From Toxoplasma gondii ME49 (taxonomy: Eukaryota > Apicomplexa > Conoidasida > Eucoccidiorida > Sarcocystidae): a DNA stretch of 64,000 nucleotides. Shown here one piece after another: positions 10,701 to 23,095 of the stretch. The notes under the pieces are model-generated. The model searched no databases. It saw nothing but the letters and a program-made list of their open reading frames with translations, and had not been told where the DNA came from. The stretch is from the NCBI RefSeq assembly GCF_000006565.2, contig NC_031467.1, positions 682,001 through 746,000 on the forward strand, read 5' to 3'. Position 1 is the first letter of the stretch. Every line of letters starts with the position of its first letter. The translations under genes were made by a program, and so were the position numbers.

Positions 10701-13700
10701 ACTGTGCATTGGCCTGGTGTGTCTTTTCACTTCCTCTGTTCTGTTGTGAGTGTGTGACCTCCGGTTCTCTTCGTGAGCTCATTCGAGCTGCTTGTTTCTT
10801 TCCACCATTCATGGCAGCTGTATCCCATCTGGACCAAAAATGGATGTGCAGGTCACCTTCGCGCTCATCCGGACTGTGCAGCAACTGAAGAAACAAATTA
10901 TCCAGGATGCAGGAATTTTCCGAAGCGAGTGGCACAAGTAAGTGACTGCTTGGCAGTTCTTCAAAATCGAAAACAAGTGAACTTCCTCTAAGAGATACGC
11001 CGCACACTGCTGCACTCAATGCACGTACAAACACGCATGCATGCACGCATTTTTATGCACACATGTCACATATACATCCGTATACTTTCCATCTGTTATA
11101 TTGTAAATACGTTGTGAGGTTTAATGTTGAACGGAGTCACCTGGCGACGGCAGAGTCTGCCAGGAGTGCACAGGCCGCCGGCGACAAACGAAAAACGAAA
11201 CGCAGTGTCTACATGACTAGCCAGCAGAACAACGAACGAAATCCTTAACGACGGTGACGAACCTGTGTCCACATGGAATAGGTTTAGAGTAGTACTTTTC
11301 CAAAGCTGCAGTCCATGCGTACGGTTATCCCTGCTGCGCCATCCTTTCAGCCATATTCGGTGTCAAAGGACTATGCATCTGTTCTGCACTGGCTGGTGCG
11401 AGAGCCAGACGTGAGCGAGCTGGCTGTTCGTGTCTTCACAGACTTTCAACTGGTTGTGAGCACGGTGCTCTTTTCCTGAGCATCTCTTGAGAGTCTAGTT
11501 TGATGCAGAGACGTTTGTACGCGCAGTAGGGTGAAGTGATGCATGAACTGAGAGTGCTCTGGGGTAGGGCGGTCTGCCAAGTGAATCGTTGTTTGTTTTA
11601 TATCTCTTTCGTTGTCTATTCCACGTCACCTTTGCTGACTTCATTTTATACCGCCACCATTATCTCTCGCCAAGCGCTAGGGATGTAACACGATCGAACT
11701 GTCTGCGTGGTTCCGCAAAGAGACGTTTGCTCAATACGTCCATAAATCTGTATTCACAGAGGCCGCTGACTGTGATGCCGTCGACTGTTCCATGTTCTCG
11801 GATGTCAATGACGTCTCCTTTTCCTTCGTGCGATGTCCTGTGTCCACTTTCTTTTCGTTCTCACGCTGCTCCGCACTTGCGTTTCGTCTGTCCTGCAGAA
11901 TTCGACGGACAGGCTTATCCGTCCCTTTCACTCTGCAAGGAGACTGTCGAAAGCAAATCCTCGAAGCCGTCGAGGATCGTTTGGTGCAGGAAGCTCTTCA
12001 GTTAGAGCTCCGCGCTGCTCTTCGCCTTCTCGCGGTTAGTGCTTTGTTGTTTGTCATGTGGCTGATGGAAAAGTAGAGTCCGAGTGTCGGACGCGAGAAT
12101 GGCATTCAAGACAGGTTCTTGCTGTGTGAGTTTAGCTCGGAGACAGGGGGGGAGCTGTCGAGGCCATCAGTAGTGCCCGGTTTCTAGCTTCTCCGAGTGT
12201 GAATCCTCGAATCGGAGCTTGGGGCAGAAGTGGCTTTTCTTATTCTGTGTGCTTCACCTGGTGTGGTTTCGTCATTCCCGTCCATGCGGGAATATCTCAA
12301 CCTCTCTACTGGACAGCTTTAGACAGCTAGAAGTGGTGGAGTTCAAGATCCTAAGACGTTAACGATACTCCACATCCGTTATGTTCTACGAGTAACATGT
12401 GGAGTACTGTTATTCGTATCAACCACCGGAGGCAACTACGAGTCAGATGCTAGTGTGAACAGAACCGTTGGACTGGGAGTTATCTTTTCTGACATAAGGT
12501 AGATCGGCTAGGATGGTGGAAAGAAGAGAAACGAACAAAGCACAGTCATCCTGACAATGTGGAGCCTCGGTCGCCGGAGTCCTCAGCGTCCAGCGGGCGT
12601 CCGCTCCATCGTTTCCTTGTTATACTATCTTTCGGCTTGAGCAGACTCCTGCTCGATGTACTCCGATGGCAAGTCGTCGTGTATCGTGTTGGGCGTTTCG
12701 TCTGTCCTGGGGGCGAGCCCATGAGGGAAACCGGAACTGTGATAAGTGGAGAGGAAAGGCCTCTTTTAAGTTATGGGGAAAGCGTGGATTGTTTCATTCG
12801 ACAGGGTAACAGCTGGTACATTTTCAGTGACTCTATGCGTCGCCACAGAAATGAAATGTCCATTTGAAAAGTGTGTTTTCCTGTGCTTTCAGTGGAGCAC
12901 CGACACGATTGATGGCCTGCGGTCTGAGTGTGCTGGACGCCTCAATCCGGAGTATGCGTACCGTCCTCAATGGAAGGTTAGTTTTCGTCCTTCTGCACTC
13001 TTCTCTGTGTCAAAAGTTTTCTTCTCCTTGTGTCTGTTCTTTGCACTCCCCATCCTTCGCCTTCCTTTTGGTGGTGTGTCTCTCAATTTGCCCTGTCTCC
13101 CTGTTCGCGTCGCTCCACCTGTCCCTGCTCCTTGTCACTTTGCGGTCCACCTCGGGTCAGTTTTGGTGGTAGTGTTTGCTTTCCAGATTTTTTTCAGGAC
13201 CCGTCCCTCTGTCGACTTCGTTCGTTCGTTTCTGTGTAAAATACATTTTTCATGTCGCTGTGTCAATGGAGACATGCATTCCTTGCGTTCGCTACAGGAA
13301 AAAGCCTTGTCCGGAGAGTTGTTATGGAACTTCCAGAGTAGACACGAAGGCGACTTCCCTGAGTAGTCTGGATAGGTTGCCGAACATGAAAGACTTCGGA
13401 ATGAATGCTTTTACGGGGATTTTGTGTGTCGCATCGGAGTTTCGGAAACCGCAGCCGTGGAGACCATAAATGCTCACTGTGGCCACACTCTTGAAGGTGC
13501 ACCTTCGTTTTTTGGGTGCTGTCGTTTGGCAAGCGCGACACGCAAGCCCGTTGATATGTTGAGCGATCGTGTGCTGACTACGGAGAAACAGAGTTTTGAG
13601 CAGCATTGCCATGTCTGCTAAACTTGTACGTCTTTGTTGTAAAAAATCAATTTTTCTCGTTTCCTGTGTTCAATGTGTTCACAGCAAAGTCAGCGATTCC

Positions 13701-14029
13701 ACAAAGAATCGTACCTGACGCCATTACAAGACTTTTTCCCTACCATCTCAAGCTCTCGGGACGCTGCATCCCATCGAGCAGGACCGCATATTTCTCCGTC
13801 TTGCGCATACTTTTTTCCTACGCCAGAATTCACAGTGACACCCAGGACGTTCTTCCCGTTATCTGCTCACCCCCTTATCAGGCGAATTCACCCCGATTTC
13901 GACGAAGAGACAGGAAATGACCATAATCCATATGCCATGCACAAGCTGCAAATGCAATGGAATCACTCGTTGTTTATCCAGGAGCGCATGCAGGCGCTCA
14001 GGCACTTCAGAAATGTTGCAAACGTGTAG
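4982..14029 (+). CDS. Enoyl-CoA hydratase/3-hydroxyisobutyryl-CoA hydrolase family protein; possible mitoribosomal mS47-like protein (5' end unresolved)
   Basis: Crotonase-fold protein closest to HIBCH, the valine-catabolic thioesterase. Exons that join in phase: 4982-5091, 5532-5671, 6033-6182, 6760-6840, 7508-7619, 7855-7935, 8098-8164, about 8534-8600, 9111-9169, 10002-10133, 10852-10937, 11899-12034, 12893-12976, 13685-14029 (TAG). Family landmarks run in order: the first strand and 'TCILNNASGVLNMKGL'; 'FFSTGFDLK'; the oxyanion region 'NGATAGSGASL'; 'IPDSGMSFVLANLRGSLGVF'; 'ALTGHTLSGPDL'; the C-terminal 'SPLAADVTFALIRTV'; and a 'LRAALRLLA...DGLRS...PQWK' segment matching the HIBCH 'MEYRL..EGVRA...KW' end. 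The aspartate of the PD motif is present. The HIBCH catalytic glutamate (PET) is replaced by proline (DPT), and GGG is GSG. This favours a structural role such as mS47, though that is inference. The last exon adds about 114 residues beyond the usual end. Boundaries at 7935 (or 7938) and 8534 are ambiguous. Confidence 0.72.
5355..5509. repeat. Paired TA microsatellites in intron
   Basis: (AT)n at about 5355-5388 and (TA)n at about 5481-5509. Both lie in the intron immediately upstream of the exon that begins at 5532; the second ends about 20 nt before the acceptor. Confidence 0.9.
6560..6646. repeat. Paired TA microsatellites in intron
   Basis: (TA)n at about 6560-6582 and 6614-6646, separated by ATGTATGT repeats. 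They lie inside the intron between the exons ending at 6182 and starting at 6760. Confidence 0.9.
7690..7750. repeat. TA microsatellite cluster in intron
   Basis: Interrupted (TA)n tracts at about 7690-7709 and 7730-7750, within the intron after the exon that ends at 7619. Confidence 0.85.
8229..8247. repeat. Last TA microsatellite of the window
   Basis: A short (TA)n run preceded by GTGTGTG. No TA tract of similar length occurs in the remaining 55 kb. Confidence 0.85.
10354..10370. repeat. G17 homopolymer in intron
   Basis: An uninterrupted run of 17 G on the plus strand, in the intron between the exons ending at 10133 and starting at 10852. Such a run is prone to assembly or sequencing length error. 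Confidence 0.9.
12359..12413. repeat. Imperfect inverted repeat (hairpin) in intron
   Basis: The arms TACTCCACAT (ending at 12375) and ATGTGGAGTA (from 12397) are perfect reverse complements. They extend outward past two mismatches through AAC/GTT. The loop is about 21 nt. The structure lies in the intron between the exons ending at 12034 and starting at 12893 and is not tied to any splice site. Confidence 0.6.
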
Positions 14030-16239
14030 GTGCCTTCGCAGCGTTTGTCAGTGTCCTAACATCGAAGCCAGCAAATCGTGTCCTTGGTTTGAAATGCCAT
14101 CCTCTACACAGTATTACTGGAGCTGGGCGTATGAAACGAGGGCGCCAGTGCCCCGCCTATCCATGAAAAAATTTTAACGAGTCCGACAGTTTAGTGCATG
14201 TAGTGGCACACAGAATCTGTGGCATGTTCTGTCTCCTGAAAAGGAGCATTTCTCGGGAAGAGGGGTCGGAACGCCAGACAGGCAGGCGCAGTGTCTCTTG
14301 AGTGAAGCGTCTTGTAACAACGCCGTGAATGGGAATTATCAAAGAGCATGCCAGTGTTCTTGAAACAAGTGTCCAGCACCAACCGTTTCGGAATGATGGG
14401 TTTGAGGAGCTAAGCATATTCTTTCGTGGACCGGTAGGAAATCGAGTTCACACTTCATCGTCTTGTCGGTCGGTTTCATTTCGTGTGCGACGAGTGCACT
14501 TAACGAATCAAGAACAACTCTGAAAGCAACTGGTCTGTCTCTCCCACCAACCCCCCCGCGGCCGTTTCAGCAACGTCCGGAGTAGAGCCTTAACTTCATA
14601 GGCGTGCGTACACGATCGTATTGCAGAATGGTAAAGGCAGAAGGCCCTGCGTTTCCAGGTTCAGCGGTGGGCCCTTCCTCGCCAAGCGACAATGCTTGGT
14701 TTTCTGTCGCAAATCGCGGGCTCCTCAAAGAAATTGACTCCAGACCCCTCTTTTTCTGCTGCTTACACGGTTCGCGGACTCGTCCAAGGACCTCCGAAAA
14801 AATGTCACTCTTCGTACCACACATGTGTGGCAATAAACAAACTATCCGGACTAGCCGGTCGCTTGCTCTGTGAGTAGCACATCACCGGATCCAACATAAC
14901 TACGGCTGCGAAGGCTGAGATGCGAAGCGCAACAGTCATCGCAGGGTGAGGTCACATGTGAAACGAGGCGAACGGACGACGGCCAGCGTCCAGCGAGTGT
15001 TGTGCCCGTTCTACTAGTTTCCCGGGCGGGCTGTCCAGCTGGGGTGTGTATTCGAACGAACACCAGAAAAGACGGGCAAGACCTGTGCAAGTTTCATTTA
15101 GGTGTCGCCGACTTACAGAAACCATTGACGACTGCGAAGTCTATCTTCGGGGATCCGATCTTCTTCTGTCGATGCGTCTACGCGATTGTCTTGCTCTTCA
15201 ACCCTCCACTAGGTCGATACTTGTCACCTAGATCTGTGTAGAAACAACTGGTGAATAGCTGCGCGCCCCACATGTGTCGCGTCGCTGTTGCTTGACAGTC
15301 TACAGCTATATGCTAATATGTCCCTGAGAGTCGCGACGCCGACCGTGCCAGAGGGCGTCAGAGTGTCGCAACGCGACACGTAGATGTATGGGCAGTTTAA
15401 CACCCATCATGTCTTTGCTATATCCGGGTTTTCGTTTTCGGGGCTCCAGTGAAGCGAGATTATATCTTCAGCAAGTCACTAAGCCTAGTAGATGTATGTG
15501 CTCGTACTGCAACCCCCCTCCTGGCATCTTGCGTCGCATAGCAGACATACATCGTGGGGTTTTGGCCCGCTAGGTTACCATCACGCTCAACGGCTTCCAG
15601 TTGAGGAACCGTGTTTTCCCCACATTTTCATGATTTTGTCCAAAAGTTGCAGAGTCGACTTCCATCTCTGGATAAGGTAAACAGCAGCACTGTGGGCAGC
15701 GCCTGTCTCCAAGTCTTGTGCGACGAGGAACGCACGTCGTCTGTCCGCTGGCGAGTCGGGACACAGTGCCATTTTCTTTCTAGCAGTGGTTGCATCCCCC
15801 TAACAGGCCCTAAGAAGACAAAACACTCAATTTACTGAAACTTCGTTCCGCCTGTAGATGTTTATTTGACAATGCAGCGATGCATGTCGTATAAGGTCTC
15901 ACCTGGATTTTGGAAAGTGTAGGATGGGCTGCTTTCAACTAACGAGTTTTACGTCAGCTCGTTGTGAAATCTTCTACAGATGTGTTATTGTGAGTTTTAA
16001 GATTTTCGTTTCCTGTTTCCCTTCGATGACCGCTTTGCATCGTTCCAACAAATGTTAGCAGTTCGCACCAGTGGCTGCTTCCTGCCATCAGTTGATCTGT
16101 TCTCCCGCTCCGTTCCAGGGCTTGAGCAGTTGCCTCGTTCATCGTGTGTCCGATTTAAACAGAACATTTTGACGCCGTCGATTCGACAGAGACCGAGCAT
16201 GCCTCGTTTTGATGTTCTGAGGGCTTGTATTCAGGCAAC
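14030..16239. other. Intergenic region between HIBCH-like gene and G6PDH
   Basis: Two same-strand genes flank about 2.2 kb with no long frame showing coding composition or splice-supported exons. It presumably holds the 3' UTR of the upstream gene and the promoter/5' UTR of G6PDH. I see no TA repeats, tRNA or other RNA gene. Confidence 0.6.
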
Positions 16240-19200
16240 ATGGCACCGGAAAATGGTAGAAGCAGTTATTCTGCATATATCAGACTGTTGTGGCTTCTGA
16301 CGGCGGTAACTGCTGCGTCGGCCCTCGTCACGAACGTCTCGGGGGGGACGGCAGGCGAAGATCAAACTTATGGATATGTGAATGTCGGAAACAACTCTGA
16401 TGGTGTCACGTTCATTTTTTACGGCGCAACCGGAGATCTCTGCAGGAGGAAAATTTAGTACGTTCCGTACGGAAACATCAGATAGGGACAGACTATATAC
16501 CGTTACTGGTAAAAGGAGTTTCTCGCTGTTCGATCTGTGTTCATGCAACCTGCGTCTAGAAGACACCATTACGGAGTTGAAGGTGAGAGACTCTGTGTTG
16601 CAAACTGAGTAACCAGGCAAAAACGGACTCGTGTGTTCTGCGCATCTACGCGTTGCATCTTTTCGGGTACGGTGTTTCCCATGTGTGTTGTGCGTCATGT
16701 CATCCGTAGCTCTTGCTGGTTGATACAGGTACAGCGCAAACGCTTTATCAAGAGTGATCTTATTTCGAAGTCGGTTTTCCGTGAGGCGTGGGTTTTGGAC
16801 ACTCGTTTGCGTGTGAGCTGGTAGATGAAGCTTTACCTTGTGGCAGAAGCGTCGTGGTTTGTGTCTTTTGGTTTTCTCTGTCCGGTTAGCCCGACGGTCT
16901 TCCAACTATATTTGGAGAAAAAGCTGCCGGAGTCGTTTCTCATTGTAGTAAGCTTGCGCTCCATAAGAATTATATCTTACCAATGCATCTTTGTGGATAC
17001 GAGAGTCCCGTAGAGAGGACTCGCTGAGTGCAAACTCCTCAAGTGTTGTTGGCTTTCACGAGTGCGGTGGGAAGAATATTCTGCAATCACTTATTGCTGC
17101 TGCTACTGCCCACTAAAACAGTGATGTTTCTGGGGTGCTACGGGTACAGACAAAATCCGTGCAACGTTTTATGCAAGCGGTTTATAGCGTGGGCACGTCT
17201 ACCATGTTAGTCGCCTACCAATTGGACGTCATCTCCGGCTGTGGTGCGTTTCAGGGCATGAGCAATCAAGCCATGAGCTTGGTCGACTTCCGTAAGATGC
17301 ATCGTCCTCAGCTCGAGTAAGCATACAGATGAAACATCGACGGTTTTTGTCTGCCACTTTAAAAATTCACCCCTCGGGGATTCGCACATCGATATTCGCC
17401 ACTGTGTGGAAGTTTCGATGGAGCGGCACGCCTGCCGTCCATGAGCTACATGTGGGTGTATGCTGTCCTGTTAATGGCTTTCAGGAATGTCTTGCGTTCT
17501 TATAAGCGGCTACGTGATCCTGCGAGGCTACTGAATCAGTTTGAGCAGCGGATGAGCTACACGTGAGTTCACGTCCACAATATATTCATTCTTTGGACTA
17601 CTTCAGAACCCACAGCTGATTTTGATAGAGTTAAGTGACGCCCAGTTGTGGTTGATGACAGGAATCATCAATGAAATCCTTCGTGAACCCTTTCAGATAG
17701 GCACACTGGTTCTCTCTTCGCGCATCATATCAAGCCCGATTAAACGAGGATGCTTTCAGGTATCCGAGATGTTTTCCCCACCATTGTCTTTGGCGAGCGT
17801 TGCAAATGCTGGTGTGTCAGCGGGTACAACTGATGTGTGTTGTTAACAACAATTGGCGTTACAAAGTCCCTCTCATATTCATTTTGCCAATCTCGCAAGG
17901 AGTTGCCCTCTGAAGTTTATCGGCAACCGTAAACTCTGACGTGATTCGGATGGCGTGCGTCTTGTTGTTCCTTTACCTCGTATTCAACAGCACGGGATCG
18001 ATCGACGATGATAATATTTTAAGTCATTTCTGCCACAATATATCGAGAATGGAACAGGCACAATCCCCTAACGCTTCTTGGGGCCGAGTACTGTACTTGG
18101 CGCTGCCTCCTCATATTTTCGCTCCGGCGGCGGCCGGCTTCAAGCGGAATTGCTCGACACATAACGGTAAGATTCTTTCACTCACTATTAGTAGCTTCAT
18201 CATGGCCATTCGTTTTCTTGTCCATGTCCACTGAGTTGTGTAGGGATTGGCACGCCATGGATCAGCTGCTAAGAGCAACTAAAAATATTATATACACCTC
18301 CAGTGTTTTTTGGTATTAACACGTTCAGGCGCCCCTTCACAGCGCAATCAACTCACGGCTTTTATGTGGAAATTTAGTGTTAGAGTAAACCGTGATATAA
18401 CCAAGTGAAATAGTAGAAGTAGCCAAAGCGGCTGACTGTGGCGTGATGGGTCAGCAGGCGAGCAAGTGTGTCGTCTGTTGTACGAGCGATACGTCTGCCG
18501 TTAAATTTGCCTCTCGAATGGCTGCCGTAGGTATATTTGTCACTGATCACGAGTATGGTTCTCAAATGCCTCAAAAATGTTTGGGAAGCATTGGGGGGGG
18601 CCGTGTGGCAGCTCTGCCTGTTATGGGATAGGAGGCTACTCATATACGCGGCGAACTATCGATTCGGGTTGGCAGAAAACGCCCAGGCTTCGAATACGAC
18701 GTGTTGATGCGTTGTCTATTCAGTCTCATTCACACGCACAGGTGATAATTTGGTTCGTCTCACTGGCCGCACATGTGGAAAATTGTGTCGTTCAAGACGG
18801 CCATTATCAGATTTAGAGGCGATAATATTCTCTCTGGATCTATCGTGTCTAAATGCAGGGTGGACGCGAGTAGTAGTTGAAAAACCATTTGGACGTGATT
18901 ATGAGAGCTCAGAGCTTCTTTCGGAGCAGCTGAGGAGCGTGCTGCTTGAAGAGGAAGTAAGACGTATTCAGTGTGCACAACCACCTTAGAAAACAGACAG
19001 AAACCTGAGACATACTGCAACTGTTTGTCTGTAGCCATGACGAACACCGACGTATAGCACGAGCTGCATCGAGAGGTTTTCTATCTTGAAGGAAATATGA
19101 AGGCATACGGCGCAGAGGCGTTATTATCATGTTGCTGCAGACATACCGAATAGATCACTATCTCGGCAAGGAGATGTTACAGGCACTGCCACCGCTGCGA

Positions 19201-22200
19201 TTCACGAACTTCTTCCTCGAGCCGGTACGTCCTGGTGCATTCTCAAGCACACTTGAGACTACTGAATGTGGCAATGTTGTCAAACAAATCACTTACCCAC
19301 GATGTTTATTTCTTTCGACACTCAGCAGGTTTGAGGGCGTGCTGTATCACACTCTCAATTTTGAAGTGGTTCGCGAACATTCATCTAAGTAGTTTACATG
19401 CTTCCATCCCGCTCCCGAGGGGTAGTCTATCGTGGGAGCCCGATCTTGTCATATCTCTGTCTGCAGCTCATGAACCGAAATTTCGTGAAAGCACTCACGA
19501 TTTCTTTCAACGAGGATATTGGTATCAGCGGCCGCGGCGAGTTCTTTAATGCATACGGTGAGTTGTTCGTGCTTGCTCGACTGCATTCTTGCATATGTTA
19601 TCACCTGCTCCTTGATGCATGCATCGACTAATAGCGCCCTTCCCCCCTGGCAGACGCCAGCTTGTTCGCTCTGGTGCTAATGCTTAAAATAGTGGAAACC
19701 TCTGAAAATGTTTGATCAACGGTGAACCTCGTGGAGAGTCCCTGTTTATAAACTCGTTTCCGTGAGAGGCTGTCGACGTTTCTGAAGGGTTGATGTTTTC
19801 ACATTACTCCTAGGCAAAGTACTATTCTGTCCCTGTTTCGTAGGGATCATTCGGGACGTCATGCAGAATCACCTCCTCCAACTTCTAACTCTCGTGGTGA
19901 TGGAAAGACCAGCCACTTTGAGTGATGAGGATATCAGAGACGAGAAGGTTAAGGTTCTGAAACAGATCGCTCCCATTAGTGAGTTGTGGAAGGTCAATCA
20001 ATCTCTGCACTGAAACCTGGTAGACGGCTTTTTGGAAGCATTGGGACGGTGACCGCGCCGGTGGTTTTTCCTATTGCAAGGCATAGCAAACGGATTTCTC
20101 TTCGCGATTTTCAATATGGAATAAGGCGTAGCACTAGCGCTTGTAGCAGTAACAGAGCAAAGAAAAGCGAACATGGTCCGCGTTTGCGAGTAAGGGTTCC
20201 GGGCAAGTGTGACGTTGTGTGTGTTCTTGAAAGAGGAGCCTTCTCTATCCACGGTGTTGGAAGAGTTGTGTTCTGCATTGTTCATCTAGGAACTACAGTT
20301 AGGTATACCTCTAGTTGCGTATATTGGACGAATTAGCGTGGCGATTCCTCAGGAGTAAGCGTAACTGTTGATCCTGATGTTAGGGCCAAGAAGGCGGTTG
20401 TGTTTGACCAAGCATATACATTTGGTAGCAGCATTCGGTCACGAGTTTAACAATAGGGAACTCTTTTTATGAAATATTTTCTGGTGCATTTATTTTAATT
20501 AGATATGTGGTATATTAAAACAAATATCCAGCAGGTTCTTGTAAAATGGGATACCGTCACGGTAGGCCTCACGTGGTGCCTTTGCCTCTGTACGGTGTGC
20601 AGAACTAGAGGAGACCATTGTCGGTCAGTACTCAAAGTCGGAGGATGGAAGCGCTGGATCGTATCTGGAGGTACGATATTTTCCGCAGGTAGAATGTAGC
20701 GTGTTGTTTCTGTTCAGTGCTTATTAGGAAGGAATAGAACCAAGGCACACTATTTTTTGAGGTGACCCAGCCGTGAATTCTTGTCGTCAGGACAGCCCTG
20801 TGTTTTAGCTCTGAGGATTCCACCATCTGCAGAGTTTTTTGAAAGAGGAATCAGCAACAGGTGATGCGGTTTCCACCGTTTACAGACCGATGGAGTGCCC
20901 TCGCACTCTCGAACGCCCACTTACGCCGCGGTATGTATGCACATACGAAGTCCTCGGTGGGAAGGAGTTCCCATTTACATGGAGGTATGTTTACCGCTTC
21001 GTAATTCAAAGCAGACGCCTACGTGATGGAGGTTTGAGCCACTCTTGGCTCTGTCGGAATCTTAAGCAGGCTAGACTATCTCACAGGGCCGCAGATAACA
21101 GAAAACATGGTTTTGGGGGTCGAAAAACGAGCATATACGTAGTATGTGGGAGCGGGGTTACACAGGCCGTTTTGTGCTTGTGACACGTTTAATGCCGACA
21201 CACTGGTAGATAATTATGGTGAGCGGGCGCGATTGGTGGGCTCGTCACATTGAGATTCGCGAAGTTACGGCAACTGTGTAATTCGGGCAACAGTCATTTC
21301 TCAATGTAGTGGTGACCTTGGTGCGTTCAGGCTGGTAAAGGCATGGGCAAGAGGATCGTCTACGTCCGCATAGACTTTGCTGGCGTCCCGGGATTCAGAG
21401 AGAGTAACTATGACTTCCCAGGAAATAGTTTGATTTTAGAAGTGAGCCTCCGTATTTAAGGAAGTGCCCCTTGTTCCATGCAAACCGATTTCGTAGACAT
21501 GTCGCGGGTTCATTGGCAGATGCCAACCACATCACTAGACAAGCTAAACAATCTAGGATGCGGGATGTGCTCAATATACCAATTCTCGTACTCTTCTTTC
21601 AATTGGACAAAGCTGAAGCCGAAGCATCGCAAAATCCAGCGTGTGTTTCCTCCTTTTTTTACAGGTCCAGCCGCACCCGTCTGTGCGCTTTGAAGTCAAT
21701 GCCAGGGCACCTGGACTCGGAGCGACTTTGGGAAGGAACGTCTTGAAAATGGATGGTAACCTATCATATGTGTCCATCTTGGAGTAGCGCTGATGATCCC
21801 TGAATTGTCTCAATGGCTGATTATCCTTTTTACATTTGAGATTGTGTGACGATGCCATGCTACCCGCCGACCCTCTCCTCCCAGTCCGCCCAACGCCAAT
21901 GATGTTACGAGCAAAGCAGTCGGATCTAGAATGCGGCGTTCTTTCACTTATTTTGGCTTGCTGCGTTTCTATAACACACGCAGAACTCAATAATGTTTCA
22001 ACTACGTTGTTCAGGGTAACCGATGAGGGGCGATATGGTGGTGAAATGTTCACATGCACAGCGAATAGTAGGTGGGCATTGCAATTTCCTATTGTTCTCT
22101 GCAAATTGGGGATGTCTTTCGGTAGTTATCTGTGAGTCTCCCTGCTTAGGGTAAGTTCCGACTACGCGTGCGCGAGTCCACTTGTGCCCTTTCCGTGATC

Positions 22201-23095
22201 GTTTCTTTGTGTCGCTGAGAATGGTGTGAGGAAAAACCAAGAGAAAGTAGCTTATTGTTGTACTTTGGCATCGGACAGATGGCGGACGTCAAGCAATGGT
22301 ATTCGAAGTTGAACTCACCATTTTATTTTGATTGGTCATGTATTGCGTCATGGGTACACTAGAGCAGCCGTGAAAGGTGTGCGGAAGGGCTGAACGCGCG
22401 GCGAAACGTGTAATTTCGTTGTGGTATTGTGTGAGTGTTTTGATTCGTCATTCAATGCTTCATGCATTTCCGCTGGGTTTCTGGCGGTTTCTCTTGCAGT
22501 CAATCCGGACGGCGTGCGGATCCCCGATGCATACGAAAATCTTCTCCTCAACGTGCTCAGCGGCGACAAAAGCCATTTTGTTAGAACGGGTGTGTTCATC
22601 GTATCAGCGCCGCAGACGCCTTGTACTAAGAAGGCAGCTGATTCAATATCCCAAATGCGAAGTTGAAGGCTTTGGAATGATGTGTAGGGTGTCCAGTCAA
22701 TTTATAAGTCTGTCTGAAGTTGAAGCCGCTAGTTCTGTATAGCCAGACATCTAATTAGGGTCTTTTCCACGAGAGCGGCACAGCCATGCAGATTGGGGAG
22801 TGGTGGCAGAACAATCGAAGATTTTCCCTCACTCTTGATCTCGTGGCGCATGTTTGTTGGCGTGTGTTCAGATGAGCTCCGCGAATCATGGAGAATTTTC
22901 ACGCCGATGTTACATGCATTAGAAGATTTACAGGTCCAGCCACGACTGTATCCTTTCGGGACACCTGGTCCTAGTGGCGCTGTTGATGAGCTGCGCGCAG
23001 CTGTCGCTGCCTCAGTGAACGGTACGCAAGGCAAATCTACGATAGATAGCAGAGTCTCTCTGCGTTTTTCTGCCAGCACAGGGAAACAGAGGTAA
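16240..23095 (+). CDS. Glucose-6-phosphate 1-dehydrogenase with N-terminal signal sequence
   Basis: Oxidises glucose 6-phosphate to 6-phosphogluconolactone with NADP+ (first step of the oxidative pentose phosphate pathway). Fifteen exons: 16240-16457, 16890-16947, 17255-17316, 17485-17562, 17991-18166, 18859-18956, 19141-19224, 19467-19557, 19844-19978, 20603-20670, 20833-20988, 21331-21441, 21665-21755, 22500-22589, 22872-23095. They sum to 1740 nt, 579 aa. Motifs in order: hydrophobic leader '[18 protein letters not shown]'; coenzyme loop [12 protein letters not shown]; '[10 protein letters not shown]'; EKPFGRD; active site RIDHYLGKE; '[16 protein letters not shown]' with the catalytic Asp and His; 'AGKGMGKR'; '[11 protein letters not shown]'; '[14 protein letters not shown]'. 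All catalytic residues I can place are present. Two coenzyme positions differ from human G6PD: the Ser of GASGD is Thr, and the Arg of GYAR aligns with Asn in GMSN. The leader suggests entry to the secretory or endomembrane route. The start is the first ATG in frame, at 16240. Confidence 0.93.

Noticed and set aside
16948..17254. Frames reading CCWLSR and [11 protein letters not shown], considered as the G6PDH segment after FLIV
   Set aside because: The exon at 17255 ([15 protein letters not shown]) joins in phase 0 directly after FLIV and aligns with the GYARS..DFR segment without gaps.
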